From: Desulforhopalus sp.
Lineage (GTDB): Bacteria > Desulfobacterota > Desulfobulbia > Desulfobulbales > Desulfocapsaceae
Direction: 5' to 3'
DNA: 64,000 nt
Assembly: GCA_030247675.1 (NCBI GenBank)
Contig: JAOTRX010000002.1
Span: 1,488,001 to 1,552,000, forward strand
Below, piece by piece: positions 47,147 through 55,741 of the stretch (position 1 is its first letter; every line of letters begins with the position of its first letter). The notes below the pieces were generated by a model, which was not told where the DNA came from, searched no databases, and was given only the letters and a program-made list of their open reading frames with translations. The translations under genes and the position numbers were made by a program.

Positions 47147-47935
47147 ATGTCACAATACCAGGAAAAAGCAATTGTTGCTAAAGTTGAACAGTTTGCCAAT
47201 AAAAACTTCCGGCTCACCCTTGATTGTCCGCAGATATCCGGCTGCGCCACACCTGGCCAATTTGTCATGATCAAGGCAGGAAAGGGCAATGATCCACTGC
47301 TTCGCCGACCCTTTTCTATACATCAGACTACCGGTGAGGGAAGATTACAAGTTTTCTTCAAGGTGGTGGGGAGGGGAACCGAGCTTTTATCTCAGGTACG
47401 AGTTCATCAAGAGATATCCGTCCTGGGCCCCTTGGGCAGAGGATTTCGCATTAACAAATTGGCCCCGGCGGTTATCATCGGCGGGGGCCTGGGGATTGCT
47501 CCCTTGCTCTTTTTAGCGAAAGAATATTGCCGGGTAAAGAAAAACTGCTGTGAAGATTTGATCCTGCTCGGGGCACGGGAAAAAATGGAAATAGAACCGA
47601 TATTAGGAGATTTTCAGCAGATTGGGATAAAGATTTTCACCGCAACCGATGATGGAACTCTTGGACATCACGGATTTGTCACTCAGATCATGCAATCTGC
47701 AGTTTTGCCTGCCGGGTGTACGGTCTATGCATGTGGGCCTGAGCCGATGCTGGCGGGGGTGAGCAAGATTGCCAGATCGTTAAAACTCCCCTGTCAGGTT
47801 TCCGTGGAAAGCGTCATGGCGTGTGGAATGGGGGCATGTCTAGGCTGTACTCGTGTTGCAAAAGATGGAACCTATACCCATGTCTGCCTGAACGGCCCAG
47901 TATATGACGCGGAGGAATTACAATGGAATATATGA
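47147..47935 (+). CDS. pyrK: Dihydroorotate dehydrogenase B electron transfer subunit
   Basis: Carries electrons from PyrD FMN through FAD and a [2Fe-2S] cluster to NAD+. The 262-aa protein has the FAD motif LLRRPFSIH, the NAD motif IIGGGLGIAPLLFLA and a C-terminal cysteine cluster (CGMGACLGC and a later Cys in YTHVCLNGPV). It ends 13 bases inside pyrD, so translation is coupled. ATG 47147 is chosen; GTG at 47141 is also in frame. Confidence 0.94.
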   Translation: MSQYQEKAIVAKVEQFANKNFRLTLDCPQISGCATPGQFVMIKAGKGNDPLLRRPFSIHQTTGEGRLQVFFKVVGRGTELLSQVRVHQEISVLGPLGRGFRINKLAPAVIIGGGLGIAPLLFLAKEYCRVKKNCCEDLILLGAREKMEIEPILGDFQQIGIKIFTATDDGTLGHHGFVTQIMQSAVLPAGCTVYACGPEPMLAGVSKIARSLKLPCQVSVESVMACGMGACLGCTRVAKDGTYTHVCLNGPVYDAEELQWNI

Positions 47936-48867
47936 TTCCACAAGATGATACCCTTCCTGATTTGCGTGTCAATATTGGGTCGCTTGAAATTGCCAATCCG
48001 GTGATGACCGCTTCGGGGACCTTCGGCTATGCCAGGGAGTTCGAGGGCTTGATGAATTTACAGCGTCTCGGGGCAGTGATCGTTAAGGGGATATCCCTGC
48101 ATCCCCGCAATGGCAATCCGCCGCCGAGAATTGTCGAGACCTCCTGCGGGATGCTCAATGCTATCGGTCTGCAAAATGTCGGGGTTGCCCGATTTATCAG
48201 CGAAAAGATGAAATATCTTGCGGGACTGAATGTGCCGGTGATTGTCAATATCCTTGGAGATTCCCTTACTGAGTACGAAGAAATTACCAGTCGGCTGGTG
48301 GGTGTCCCTGGGGTTGCCGGGATTGAGGTGAATATTTCCTGCCCGAATGTTAAGAAAGGCGGTGTAGCCTTTGGTACCGATCCGGCCATGGCCGCAGCGG
48401 TCACCGCGGCAGTGAAGAGCAAGGCCGATGTGCCGGTAATGGTCAAGCTTTCGCCAAATGTTTCTGATATTACTGTCATTGCAAAGGCGGTTGCGGATGC
48501 GGGGGCTGATGCCATCTCCTTGATCAATACCCTGATTGGCATGGCCATTGATGTATCGACGCGCCGTCCGGCATTGGCTAATATAATCGGAGGATTATCC
48601 GGTCCGGCAATCAAGCCGGTGGCTTTGCGGATGGTGTATCAGGTCGCCAAGGTAGTGTCTGTGCCGGTCATCGGTATTGGCGGTATTGAGACTGCGGAGG
48701 ATGCCTTGGAATTCATGCTTGCCGGAGCCACTGCAGTGCAGATTGGCACCGCCAATTTTGTCAACCCAAGGGCCAGTGAGGATGTCGTTGAAGGGATCTA
48801 CGCATATGCCAAAGCTGAAAAACTACCTTCTATCAGGTCGATCATTGGCGGATTGCGGGTCGATTGA
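47923..48867 (+). CDS. pyrD: Dihydroorotate dehydrogenase B, catalytic subunit
   Basis: FMN enzyme of pyrimidine synthesis, NAD-dependent type 1B. The 314-aa TIM barrel has NPVMTASGTFGYAREF, the active-site Cys in EVNISCPNVKKGG, the substrate Asn segment LINTLIGMAID and the phosphate site GIGGIETAEDALEFMLAGA. It overlaps pyrK and is followed by aroA. Confidence 0.96.
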   Translation: MEYMIPQDDTLPDLRVNIGSLEIANPVMTASGTFGYAREFEGLMNLQRLGAVIVKGISLHPRNGNPPPRIVETSCGMLNAIGLQNVGVARFISEKMKYLAGLNVPVIVNILGDSLTEYEEITSRLVGVPGVAGIEVNISCPNVKKGGVAFGTDPAMAAAVTAAVKSKADVPVMVKLSPNVSDITVIAKAVADAGADAISLINTLIGMAIDVSTRRPALANIIGGLSGPAIKPVALRMVYQVAKVVSVPVIGIGGIETAEDALEFMLAGATAVQIGTANFVNPRASEDVVEGIYAYAKAEKLPSIRSIIGGLRVD

Positions 48868-48955
48868 CCAGTCCGATATCCCCTGGGAAACCGCTACGGG
48901 CTTAAAAATCTAGTCGATTACTCCAATCGATCAACTATTCAGTCGTGAGAATTAT

Positions 48956-50227
48956 ATGATAGAAATCCGACCCATTGGCAAGGTTGACGCTTCCCTGGAA
49001 GTGCCCGGCTCAAAAAGCCTCACCCAGAGAGCCCTTATCGCTGCCGCCTTGGCAGACGGAGAGAGCAGGCTCATTGGCCCCTTAGAAAGTGATGACACTG
49101 CGTATTCCTCCCAGGCCTTGCAGCAGCTGGGGGCTGAAATCAAGACGGGTACTGATTGGCGGGTGGTCGGCAATGGTGGGGTGATACAACCTTCAAAGGA
49201 GCCGATTTATTTAGGAAATAATGGGACAGCCACTCGTTTTCTTACCTCGGTGGCATCTCTTGGCTCTACTCAATATACCATTGATGGTGACAGCCGAATG
49301 CACCAAAGACCTATCGGACCATTAATTTCGGCACTGCAAGGTTGGGGAGTCGACATCTCATCGGTGCGAGGCACCGGTTGTCCACCGCTGTTCATCAATG
49401 GTCACGGATTGAAAGGTGGAAAAACCATCCTGCCCGAAGGTAAAAGCAGCCAATATTTGTCTTCTCTGTTGCTGGTTGCCCCATATGCCAAAAAACCAGC
49501 GGTTCTTGAGGTAGAGGGGAAGATTTACTCCAAACCGTACATTACAATGACCCTGGCGGTAATGGCGGATTTTGGTATTCGGGTTGAATGTGCCCGCGAT
49601 TTCAGCTCATTTTCCGTGCCTCAGGGTTGTTACAAGGCACGGGAGTACAGAATTGAAGGGGATGCCTCCAATGCCTCGTATTTCTGGGCGGCGGCGGCAA
49701 TAACCGGCGGCCGGGTGACTGTTACCAATGTTCCCGTACCGTCGTTGCAGGGCGACGCATTATTGGCGCCATTGCTCGGCCGTATGGGCTGCGAGATTGT
49801 TAAAACCGGCGATGCCATAACTCTTCAGGGTGCAGAGCGGCTTGAAGGAATTACCGTGGATATGGGGGATATGCCGGATGTCGCTCCGACACTGGCGGTT
49901 GTCGCAGCCTTTGCCCATGGGACGACAGTGCTCAACAATATTGCCCACCTGCGTATTAAGGAATGTGACCGCCTTGCGGCGGTGGTTACTGAACTTACCA
50001 AACTCGGAGTGAATGTTGAGGAACGGGAGTCGTCGATGATTATTCATGGTGATGGTGGACGGAATTTGCGAGGCGCCGAGATCCACACCTATTCCGACCA
50101 CCGAATGGCGATGTGTTTTGCAGTCGCCGGACTTCGTATACCAGGAGTGAAAATTACCGGCGAGGATTGCGTTGGCAAATCTTTCCCGGACTTTTGGCAG
50201 CGGTTCGCACTGTTGGCTGGTAAATAG
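48956..50227 (+). CDS. aroA: 3-phosphoshikimate 1-carboxyvinyltransferase (EPSP synthase)
   Basis: Sixth step of the shikimate pathway, adding enolpyruvate to shikimate-3-phosphate. The 423-aa protein has VPGSKSLTQRALIAAALA, the PEP-site strand GNNGTATRFL, GDSRMHQRPIGPL and the C-terminal YSDHRMAM. The PEP-site segment differs from the common class I form GNAGTAMRPL (Asn for Ala, Thr for Met, Phe for Pro), positions known to influence inhibitor binding. It lies 88 bases after pyrD and ends with a hairpin terminator. Confidence 0.95.
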   Translation: MIEIRPIGKVDASLEVPGSKSLTQRALIAAALADGESRLIGPLESDDTAYSSQALQQLGAEIKTGTDWRVVGNGGVIQPSKEPIYLGNNGTATRFLTSVASLGSTQYTIDGDSRMHQRPIGPLISALQGWGVDISSVRGTGCPPLFINGHGLKGGKTILPEGKSSQYLSSLLLVAPYAKKPAVLEVEGKIYSKPYITMTLAVMADFGIRVECARDFSSFSVPQGCYKAREYRIEGDASNASYFWAAAAITGGRVTVTNVPVPSLQGDALLAPLLGRMGCEIVKTGDAITLQGAERLEGITVDMGDMPDVAPTLAVVAAFAHGTTVLNNIAHLRIKECDRLAAVVTELTKLGVNVEERESSMIIHGDGGRNLRGAEIHTYSDHRMAMCFAVAGLRIPGVKITGEDCVGKSFPDFWQRFALLAGK

Positions 50228-50258
50228 CAGTAGGCATAAACCTTTTCATAGAAACATT

Positions 50259-50298
50259 AACCGGTTATCAGGTGCTGAACGCCTATAACCGGTTTTTT
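50259..50298 (+). terminator. Rho-independent terminator after aroA
   Basis: A long inverted repeat (AACCGGTTAT at 50259-50268 and ATAACCGGTT at 50285-50294, extended by AGG/CCT) is followed by a T run. It may serve the convergent lipoprotein operon as well. Confidence 0.82.
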
Positions 50299-50360
50299 CT
50301 GCAAGCGATTGTCGATAGAATAGAATGGCAGGGGAGATAGTGCCTGGAGTGGCTACTCGT

Positions 50361-51146
50361 CTATTTTTGCCTGTCGATCTTGACAACGGCCTCTTGCACC
50401 AAACGCTGAACCACCGTGTCGAGAGTGACGAGCTGTGAGGCATGGCCAGACATTCCCAGCAGGGCCTGAGCCTTCCTGCCCGTCTCCATCTTTGTTTCCA
50501 CATAGCTGGTGGAAACCTGCTCGGAGGTGGAGGCATCGATTATTTTGTAGCGAAGACCGACCAGCCATACCGCGGCACGCTCGCTTGCTCGTGCAGAAGA
50601 GATGGCTGTGTCGCCGATGGCCCCGGCCTTGCCGCCTACAACAGTGCCAAAGATTGAACCTACGGCATTTCCATCAAAGCCCTGGCCGGCTTCAGCAACT
50701 TCCTCGGCCTTGAGGATATCAAACTTGATAAACCACTTTGTCGAGGCGAACTTTCCTTTCTTAAACTTCTTGAGAGCATCGGGTGAGCCCATATTGACAG
50801 CCAGTTCGATCTCCTTGAGCATCGGCCCTAAATCGGATCGCTCCAGCACTTTGAAATTGGCATTACTCAGCTCAATTTCGGCAAAATCGGCAATGTTGTT
50901 CGGCGTTACTTTTTGGGTGAAGGTTGCACTGCTGCTCTTAATGCTTCCCGGCAAGACTATAACGGTTGGGCCTTTCTTCCCGGCGTTTGCGTATTCCACC
51001 GGTCGGTACATGTTGTCGTCAGCAACCTGGTTGGCCCGTTGCGATGCTGCCCCCCCGGCTCCGGTACTGGTTGGAACACAACCGGAAAGAAAGACGGCAG
51101 AGTTGAGAAGGGTGAGGGAGATAAGAACGAAATAGAGATTTTTCAT
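50361..51146 (-). CDS. CsgG-like outer-membrane lipoprotein
   Basis: A 261-aa lipoprotein, with signal peptide and lipobox (FLSGC, Cys 22). The mature part follows the CsgG/HfaB-type pattern: VIVLPGSIKSSSATFTQKV, FKVLERSDLGPMLKEIEL, a central glycine-rich stretch VGSIFGTVVGGKAGAIG, and a C-terminal strand WLVGLRYKIIDASTSEQV. CsgG forms an outer-membrane secretion channel for curli, but similar proteins occur without curli genes. It is last in a three-gene operon of exported proteins, with GGAGG before the ATG. A structural or trafficking role in the envelope is likely but unproven. Confidence 0.65.
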   Translation of the reverse strand: MKNLYFVLISLTLLNSAVFLSGCVPTSTGAGGAASQRANQVADDNMYRPVEYANAGKKGPTVIVLPGSIKSSSATFTQKVTPNNIADFAEIELSNANFKVLERSDLGPMLKEIELAVNMGSPDALKKFKKGKFASTKWFIKFDILKAEEVAEAGQGFDGNAVGSIFGTVVGGKAGAIGDTAISSARASERAAVWLVGLRYKIIDASTSEQVSTSYVETKMETGRKAQALLGMSGHASQLVTLDTVVQRLVQEAVVKIDRQK

Positions 51147-51301
51147 ATACCTTTCCTCCTGAATATTTAAACAAATACAAACATATATTAAGTTTCTTTT
51201 TTGTTTTACTGCAAAATCCTCAAAAATTTGAGTGTTTCACCAATCCATGTGTTCCTGTTGGTAAGAGATGTTTATGTAAGGTCTAGTCCTCGCTGTGGGA
51301 A

Positions 51302-52684
51302 TTAATTTTTCATTCCGCCGGATCGACCATCACCCAGCTCGCTATGCATCCGGTCGACCTTTTCACGGAGATCCTTATCCTGAATCAGTTTATTGACACG
51401 CTCCGGAGAGGCAGTGGCAAGTGAAGCCGGTGGACTATTTTGGATCGCCCGCTGTATCGATCCAGGTTGCGTACCGGAATCAATGGCAATTCGTACTACA
51501 TTGCCATGCTGAGAAACCAGCTTCAGTTCCGGGCCATTCAACTTGGCATTTAAGGGCTTCAGGATAGTGGAGTTGACGACCTGAGCAAAGGCCTTGCTGC
51601 TGGTTGTACATTCCACTTCAAACTGGCTCAGGCCGTTTGACTCAAAATTGATTAACTCGGCATTGAGGATGTTGCGAAGGCCGACAAATTCATCTTTGAA
51701 GAGCATGGCGGTATCGTAGTCGGGTAGACCGGTAAGCTGAATCTGGTACCTTTGGGATGGTTTCAGCAATTGGGATTCGAAAAAGTCTTTCGAAAACTCC
51801 TCGCCAATGAGTTTGCCGATGTCTTCCAATGCCTGATCTTCATCCGCCCAGGCCTTGTTCTTGGGGACTTTGTTGTTAAAATAGATCTCCTCTCCGGTAT
51901 GGTTGTTGAGGCATTTAACGGTCCAGGAGGTCAGAACATGCTTGGTGACTTGAATGCCGGAGGCCTTCAAGGTAATTGATGTTTGCTTGAATTTTGCCTC
52001 ACCGATGACCGAGAAGTCGGCCACCCGGCGGTTGGTCTTCGTCGCACCGGCGTCCTGATTGAGCAGTTGGGTATATGCCTCGGACCAGACCCGATAGCCG
52101 AAATTAACAAAATGTTCTTTGAGAATGTTTTCGGCGATTGCGGAATTTTCGGGGATATCGTCGGAGCTTCTTTTCGCGTCGCGAACGATGACGGCAACCG
52201 AGATTGTTGGGTTGCCGTGTTCCTTGATGAGGCTCAGTTTTCGCTCCTTGGAAAGGCTCTGCAGGGCTGTTTTTACTTCACTGATATACACTTCAGCCTT
52301 GATCTGCATGTGCATCAGACCATCTTCGCCAAGTCTGGGTTCCGATTGTTCGTGGATCTGCTTGATCAATCCTTTGGTTTTTGAAAGGACCCTGTCTTCA
52401 ATAAGAAGGTAGTTTTCCACCAGGGTATTGCTTTCCACGTAGACACCGACGGCTTTCTCCACTGCCTGGCGCTGGGCATCCCGACGCAGGTCGTCAGCCA
52501 TCAGACCCTTGTCTTTTTTATACATCTCGGCATTCGGGTCGGCCAGTCCCTCGGCGGTGACAATGAGGGTATCCGCTTTTTCAATAGCACTTCCCGGAGT
52601 GGGGGTGAAGGTCAGCGCCACTGCAAGGAGCAGAAAAAGCGCATGGAACATGCGGTGAGCGAAAAAGCAGGTTCTGGTATTCAT
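51302..52684 (-). CDS. Exported protein with FlgT/LPP20-like N-terminal domain
   Basis: A 460-aa exported protein, signal peptide ending near GSAIE. Residues about 35-150 have the pattern of the FlgT N-terminal domain: LRRDAQRQAVEKAVGVYV, VENYLLIEDRVLSKTKGLI and MQIKAEVYISEVKTAL. The middle and C-terminal parts contain strand patterns reminiscent of periplasmic assembly proteins and end in a charged tail. No flagellar genes are near. The start has GGGAGAA upstream. It lies 17 bases after the first gene of the operon and before the CsgG-like lipoprotein gene. Confidence 0.65.
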   Translation of the reverse strand: MNTRTCFFAHRMFHALFLLLAVALTFTPTPGSAIEKADTLIVTAEGLADPNAEMYKKDKGLMADDLRRDAQRQAVEKAVGVYVESNTLVENYLLIEDRVLSKTKGLIKQIHEQSEPRLGEDGLMHMQIKAEVYISEVKTALQSLSKERKLSLIKEHGNPTISVAVIVRDAKRSSDDIPENSAIAENILKEHFVNFGYRVWSEAYTQLLNQDAGATKTNRRVADFSVIGEAKFKQTSITLKASGIQVTKHVLTSWTVKCLNNHTGEEIYFNNKVPKNKAWADEDQALEDIGKLIGEEFSKDFFESQLLKPSQRYQIQLTGLPDYDTAMLFKDEFVGLRNILNAELINFESNGLSQFEVECTTSSKAFAQVVNSTILKPLNAKLNGPELKLVSQHGNVVRIAIDSGTQPGSIQRAIQNSPPASLATASPERVNKLIQDKDLREKVDRMHSELGDGRSGGMKN

Positions 52685-52701
52685 CTGATCAAATTTCTCC
52701 C

Positions 52702-53406
52702 TTATCTATTACAGTAGTCTTTGAAGAGCTGATAGGTAATCTCCCGTGATTGTTTCTTAACGAGTTTTTGGATGGTAGCGAGAACGTCGGCGTCGGAGAA
52801 GGTTGTTTCACTGATTTCGGCGGTTGATATCTGGGTGCCGTTGCGATCAACAAGTGAGAGGGTAATAGTTACGAAGACCTCGTCAATATTGACAACCTTA
52901 TTGATTTGGCTATGGGTGGCAATGATCCCCTTCAGCATGAAATCGGCACTGAGCCGGTCGGCCGCAGACACAGCAGCGGCGATATTGTTATTAAGGACCG
53001 CTTCCTGTTCCACCCTGGCGATTTGGGCGTTGATTTCGGCAGTTGTATAGGTTTTCAGGCCGAGCTGTTGGAAGCCGCTGTTGAGGGTATCAACAAGGTT
53101 GCCGTATATCGACTTGTTGGTGCTGCCCCGCCTGCCCCAGTCGGGGGTGTCCGGGGTCATGAACGATCCGTAAAACCCATCGATGCCGGTGCGCTGGTCG
53201 CGATGGGTCTCGCCGATCATCGTGGCAATCTTTCCAGATTTCAGGGACTTTGGGCAACGCAAGGAGGCAAGAGAATGTCCTGGTCGGGGCATTTCGCTGA
53301 TGGCATCTTTTTGCTCTTCTTCGGAAAAAGAAAAGGAAAAAGCGGCACATGGGGCAAGAACTACAATCAAAACGCCAAGGAGAAAAAGCCTCAGTTTGCA
53401 ATGCAT
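52702..53406 (-). CDS. Hypothetical exported protein, first gene of the CsgG/FlgT-like operon
   Basis: A 234-aa protein, with signal peptide MHCKLRLFLLGVLIVVL (cut near AAFSF). It has a Cys-containing segment ASLRCPKSLKSGKIATMIGE and a mid-region LVDTLNSGFQQLGLKTYT, followed by INAQIARVEQEAVLNNNI and ADFMLKGIIATHS. This resembles the nucleotide-independent CsgG/TolB-N fold seen in its neighbour. The start is ATG 53406 with GGAGGA close upstream; the frame is open earlier without a signal peptide. It probably works with the two genes that follow. Confidence 0.62.
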   Translation of the reverse strand: MHCKLRLFLLGVLIVVLAPCAAFSFSFSEEEQKDAISEMPRPGHSLASLRCPKSLKSGKIATMIGETHRDQRTGIDGFYGSFMTPDTPDWGRRGSTNKSIYGNLVDTLNSGFQQLGLKTYTTAEINAQIARVEQEAVLNNNIAAAVSAADRLSADFMLKGIIATHSQINKVVNIDEVFVTITLSLVDRNGTQISTAEISETTFSDADVLATIQKLVKKQSREITYQLFKDYCNR

Positions 53407-53628
53407 AATGGCATTCCTCCTTACCTCGGAATGAATGTACATTGAGTAGGATTGCCGGACGGCAGATAGTGCCAAAAACCTCCCTCGACCGTGAGCAAGC
53501 ATTGATACGGTTGGCAGCCAGGGGCAGGTTTCTACCAGCTTATATTGTCTTAAGTTTAGCCATTGAGAAGAAAATTTCAATTTTTTCTTTGGTTGAAGAG
53601 AATAACAGAGCAGGCCAAGCGGGTGATT

Positions 53629-54438
53629 TCATCGGCGGGAAAGGGTAATCGGAGCGCCGGTGCCTATGTGCAATTTTTGCGCGGCGTTGCCGTGATTCGC
53701 TGCTATCTCCAGGTGATCGTGGCTGTCAAAAAGAGCCAAGAACGTCCCTTTGGCAAAATCGGAATATGTTGTCGCCAAAGGAACACTCAGGTCTGTGGTG
53801 ATATAAATGGCAATATCGCAGCCTTTGGAGAACTCTTCCACATCCTGCCTTTTGATATTGGTGCACAGGTTGCCGAAGGTATCGACATGAATGATTTCAC
53901 CGAGCAGGGTCTTGCCTTCGCGTCTACAGGATGATTTCTCAAGAAATAGGCAGTCTCTCGGGTCGATTTTTTCTCCAATCCGGCAAATATCGAGACCTGC
54001 GGCGAGCTGCCCGGCCACTGGGGCCATGATATCCCGGCCTTGAAAGGTTGAACTGCAGGTCTTATGAAAAAGTTGAGAAGGGTTGATCCGGTAGACTGTC
54101 AGTGTATTGGCATGCTCGAAAACCGGGGTGAAAACACCATTATCCGGTCCGACAAAGTAGTGAGAATCGGCGGCAACAGCGAGAATCGCACGGCTGGTAC
54201 CAACTCCGGGGTCGACAATCACCAGGTGAATCGTATGGGACGGAAAATAGCTATAGGTTCGGGCAAGCAGATGCGATGCGGTTGTTACAGACTGAGGGGG
54301 GATGAGGTGGGAGATATCGACAAGGCGAGCGGTTGGGGCATGTCGCAAGATTACACCCTTGATGACCGCAGCATATTCATCCTGCATGCCGAAATCGGTG
54401 AGCAGGGTGACAATGGGTGGATGGTTGATATTGCTCAT
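53629..54438 (-). CDS. S-adenosylmethionine hydrolase (adenosyl-forming, DUF62 family)
   Basis: A 269-aa protein of the family that includes the fluorinase and chlorinase. Non-halogenating members hydrolyse SAM with hydroxide to adenosine and methionine. It has ITLLTDFG-type opening (TLLTDFGMQDEYAAVIKGV), HLIPPQSV, VIVDPGVGT, FVGPDNGVFTPV and GEIIHVDTFGNLCTNI. The halogenating versions need an inserted loop that I do not see. It is downstream of mltA by 81 bases on the same strand. Confidence 0.87.
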   Translation of the reverse strand: MSNINHPPIVTLLTDFGMQDEYAAVIKGVILRHAPTARLVDISHLIPPQSVTTASHLLARTYSYFPSHTIHLVIVDPGVGTSRAILAVAADSHYFVGPDNGVFTPVFEHANTLTVYRINPSQLFHKTCSSTFQGRDIMAPVAGQLAAGLDICRIGEKIDPRDCLFLEKSSCRREGKTLLGEIIHVDTFGNLCTNIKRQDVEEFSKGCDIAIYITTDLSVPLATTYSDFAKGTFLALFDSHDHLEIAANHGNAAQKLHIGTGAPITLSRR

Positions 54439-54519
54439 AAATACTCCAAAAAATTGGCAAGGCCAAGGGGTGGGAACAAACTGGACCTTCTGCTGTTGAT
54501 GGAATGGGGCAAGACAGAG

Positions 54520-55728
54520 CTATTGAGTACTTTGGGGAGGTTTTTCCACCAGGAAATAGAGACTGCCCTTTTCTTTCAGGTGATTGGCGGCAAACTCGGC
54601 AGCTTCCCCATGCCCTAGAAAGATGTCAACTCGACCGGTTCCTTTGATGGCTGCACCGGAATCCTGGGGGAAAACAAATCTTGTTATGGCGAGCCACTCT
54701 TTAACCCTTCCGTCTGCTCCTTCCTTTGGTATCCGCGACACCAGGTAACCAAAAGAACCGCATGGCAGGGCCGTATCATCGACGGCGATAGAGCGGCCAG
54801 GGCTGAGTTCAATTCCATAGCTTCCTTTGGGGCCACGCTCGTTTCCCCAGGAAAAGAAAACAAAGCGGGGGTTGTGATGCAGGATGCGTTGCTGCTGTTC
54901 CGGGTGCGAAAGCAAATAGGCTCGTATTACCGGAATAGTGATCTCATCCAGCGGGATTCGTTTCTCATCAACCAGCAGCTTGCCAATGCTTTTATATTCA
55001 AGGCCGTTTGTCCCCGCAAAGCGGACGGTACGAACCGAAGAGTCGGGAAAGCGTATCCTTCCCGAGCCCTGGATATGCAGGAGGAAGGCGTCGACGGGGT
55101 CTTTCAGGAAGGCGAGTTCATAGCCACTTAGTAATCCAGGGTTGGTTTCGATCTCCCGACGGCTCCAATATGCGGTACTTGGCTCGTTTTGGTTCAAGCG
55201 GCCGGCATGCTTTTCGCCCTTTTTTTCAGAGTTATTAACCAGCGAAGGCGGGAGCGTATAAATCGGTGTGAGAAAAGGCGGCTGTTTTGTCAGGTTTCCT
55301 TCAAAAACCGGTTCGTAATAGCCGGTTACCAGCATTTGCCGGCGCCCCTGCCCCTTCCGGCCGCCTACTTGGTACACGAGATAGTTGTCCGCGAGAAAAC
55401 GTCTCAGTTCTTTTTCTGAAGGGTCTTCTTCAAGCTTCTTTAAAAAATTGTCAGTGGAATGAAGGAGCCAGGCAATGCTGTAGGAATCGGTGCCAAATGA
55501 GACAATCCTCTCCGGATCCTGTTTTTGCAGGTACGAGAGGTGACGGCGTGTACAGTCTATCAGTGAGCTTCGATCCATATCATCGACAAAGGAGGGAAAA
55601 TCCTTCGGATGAAGACCATGGAGTGGCTGGTAGGGCTCGTTGCTGAGATACAGGTAGGCGAGAACACACAAAGAGATGACAAGCAGCGCGAGGAGGATGA
55701 CAAGGCCAGGGTGTATCCTTTGGGCCAT
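54520..55728 (-). CDS. mltA: Membrane-bound lytic murein transglycosylase A
   Basis: Cleaves peptidoglycan glycosidic bonds with formation of 1,6-anhydro ends. The 402-aa protein has an N-terminal membrane anchor (LVILLALLVISLCVLAYLYL). It also has GYYEPVFEGN, QGSGRIRFPDSSVRTVRFAG and NPRFVFFSWG, and the C-terminal 3D domain with its three Asp (VDDTALPCG, FPQDSGAAIKGTGRVDIF). E. coli MltA is a lipoprotein, but here the anchor looks like a transmembrane helix. It follows mltB by 13 bases. Confidence 0.92.
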   Translation of the reverse strand: MAQRIHPGLVILLALLVISLCVLAYLYLSNEPYQPLHGLHPKDFPSFVDDMDRSSLIDCTRRHLSYLQKQDPERIVSFGTDSYSIAWLLHSTDNFLKKLEEDPSEKELRRFLADNYLVYQVGGRKGQGRRQMLVTGYYEPVFEGNLTKQPPFLTPIYTLPPSLVNNSEKKGEKHAGRLNQNEPSTAYWSRREIETNPGLLSGYELAFLKDPVDAFLLHIQGSGRIRFPDSSVRTVRFAGTNGLEYKSIGKLLVDEKRIPLDEITIPVIRAYLLSHPEQQQRILHHNPRFVFFSWGNERGPKGSYGIELSPGRSIAVDDTALPCGSFGYLVSRIPKEGADGRVKEWLAITRFVFPQDSGAAIKGTGRVDIFLGHGEAAEFAANHLKEKGSLYFLVEKPPQSTQ

Positions 55729-55741
55729 AGCTCAAGCACCC

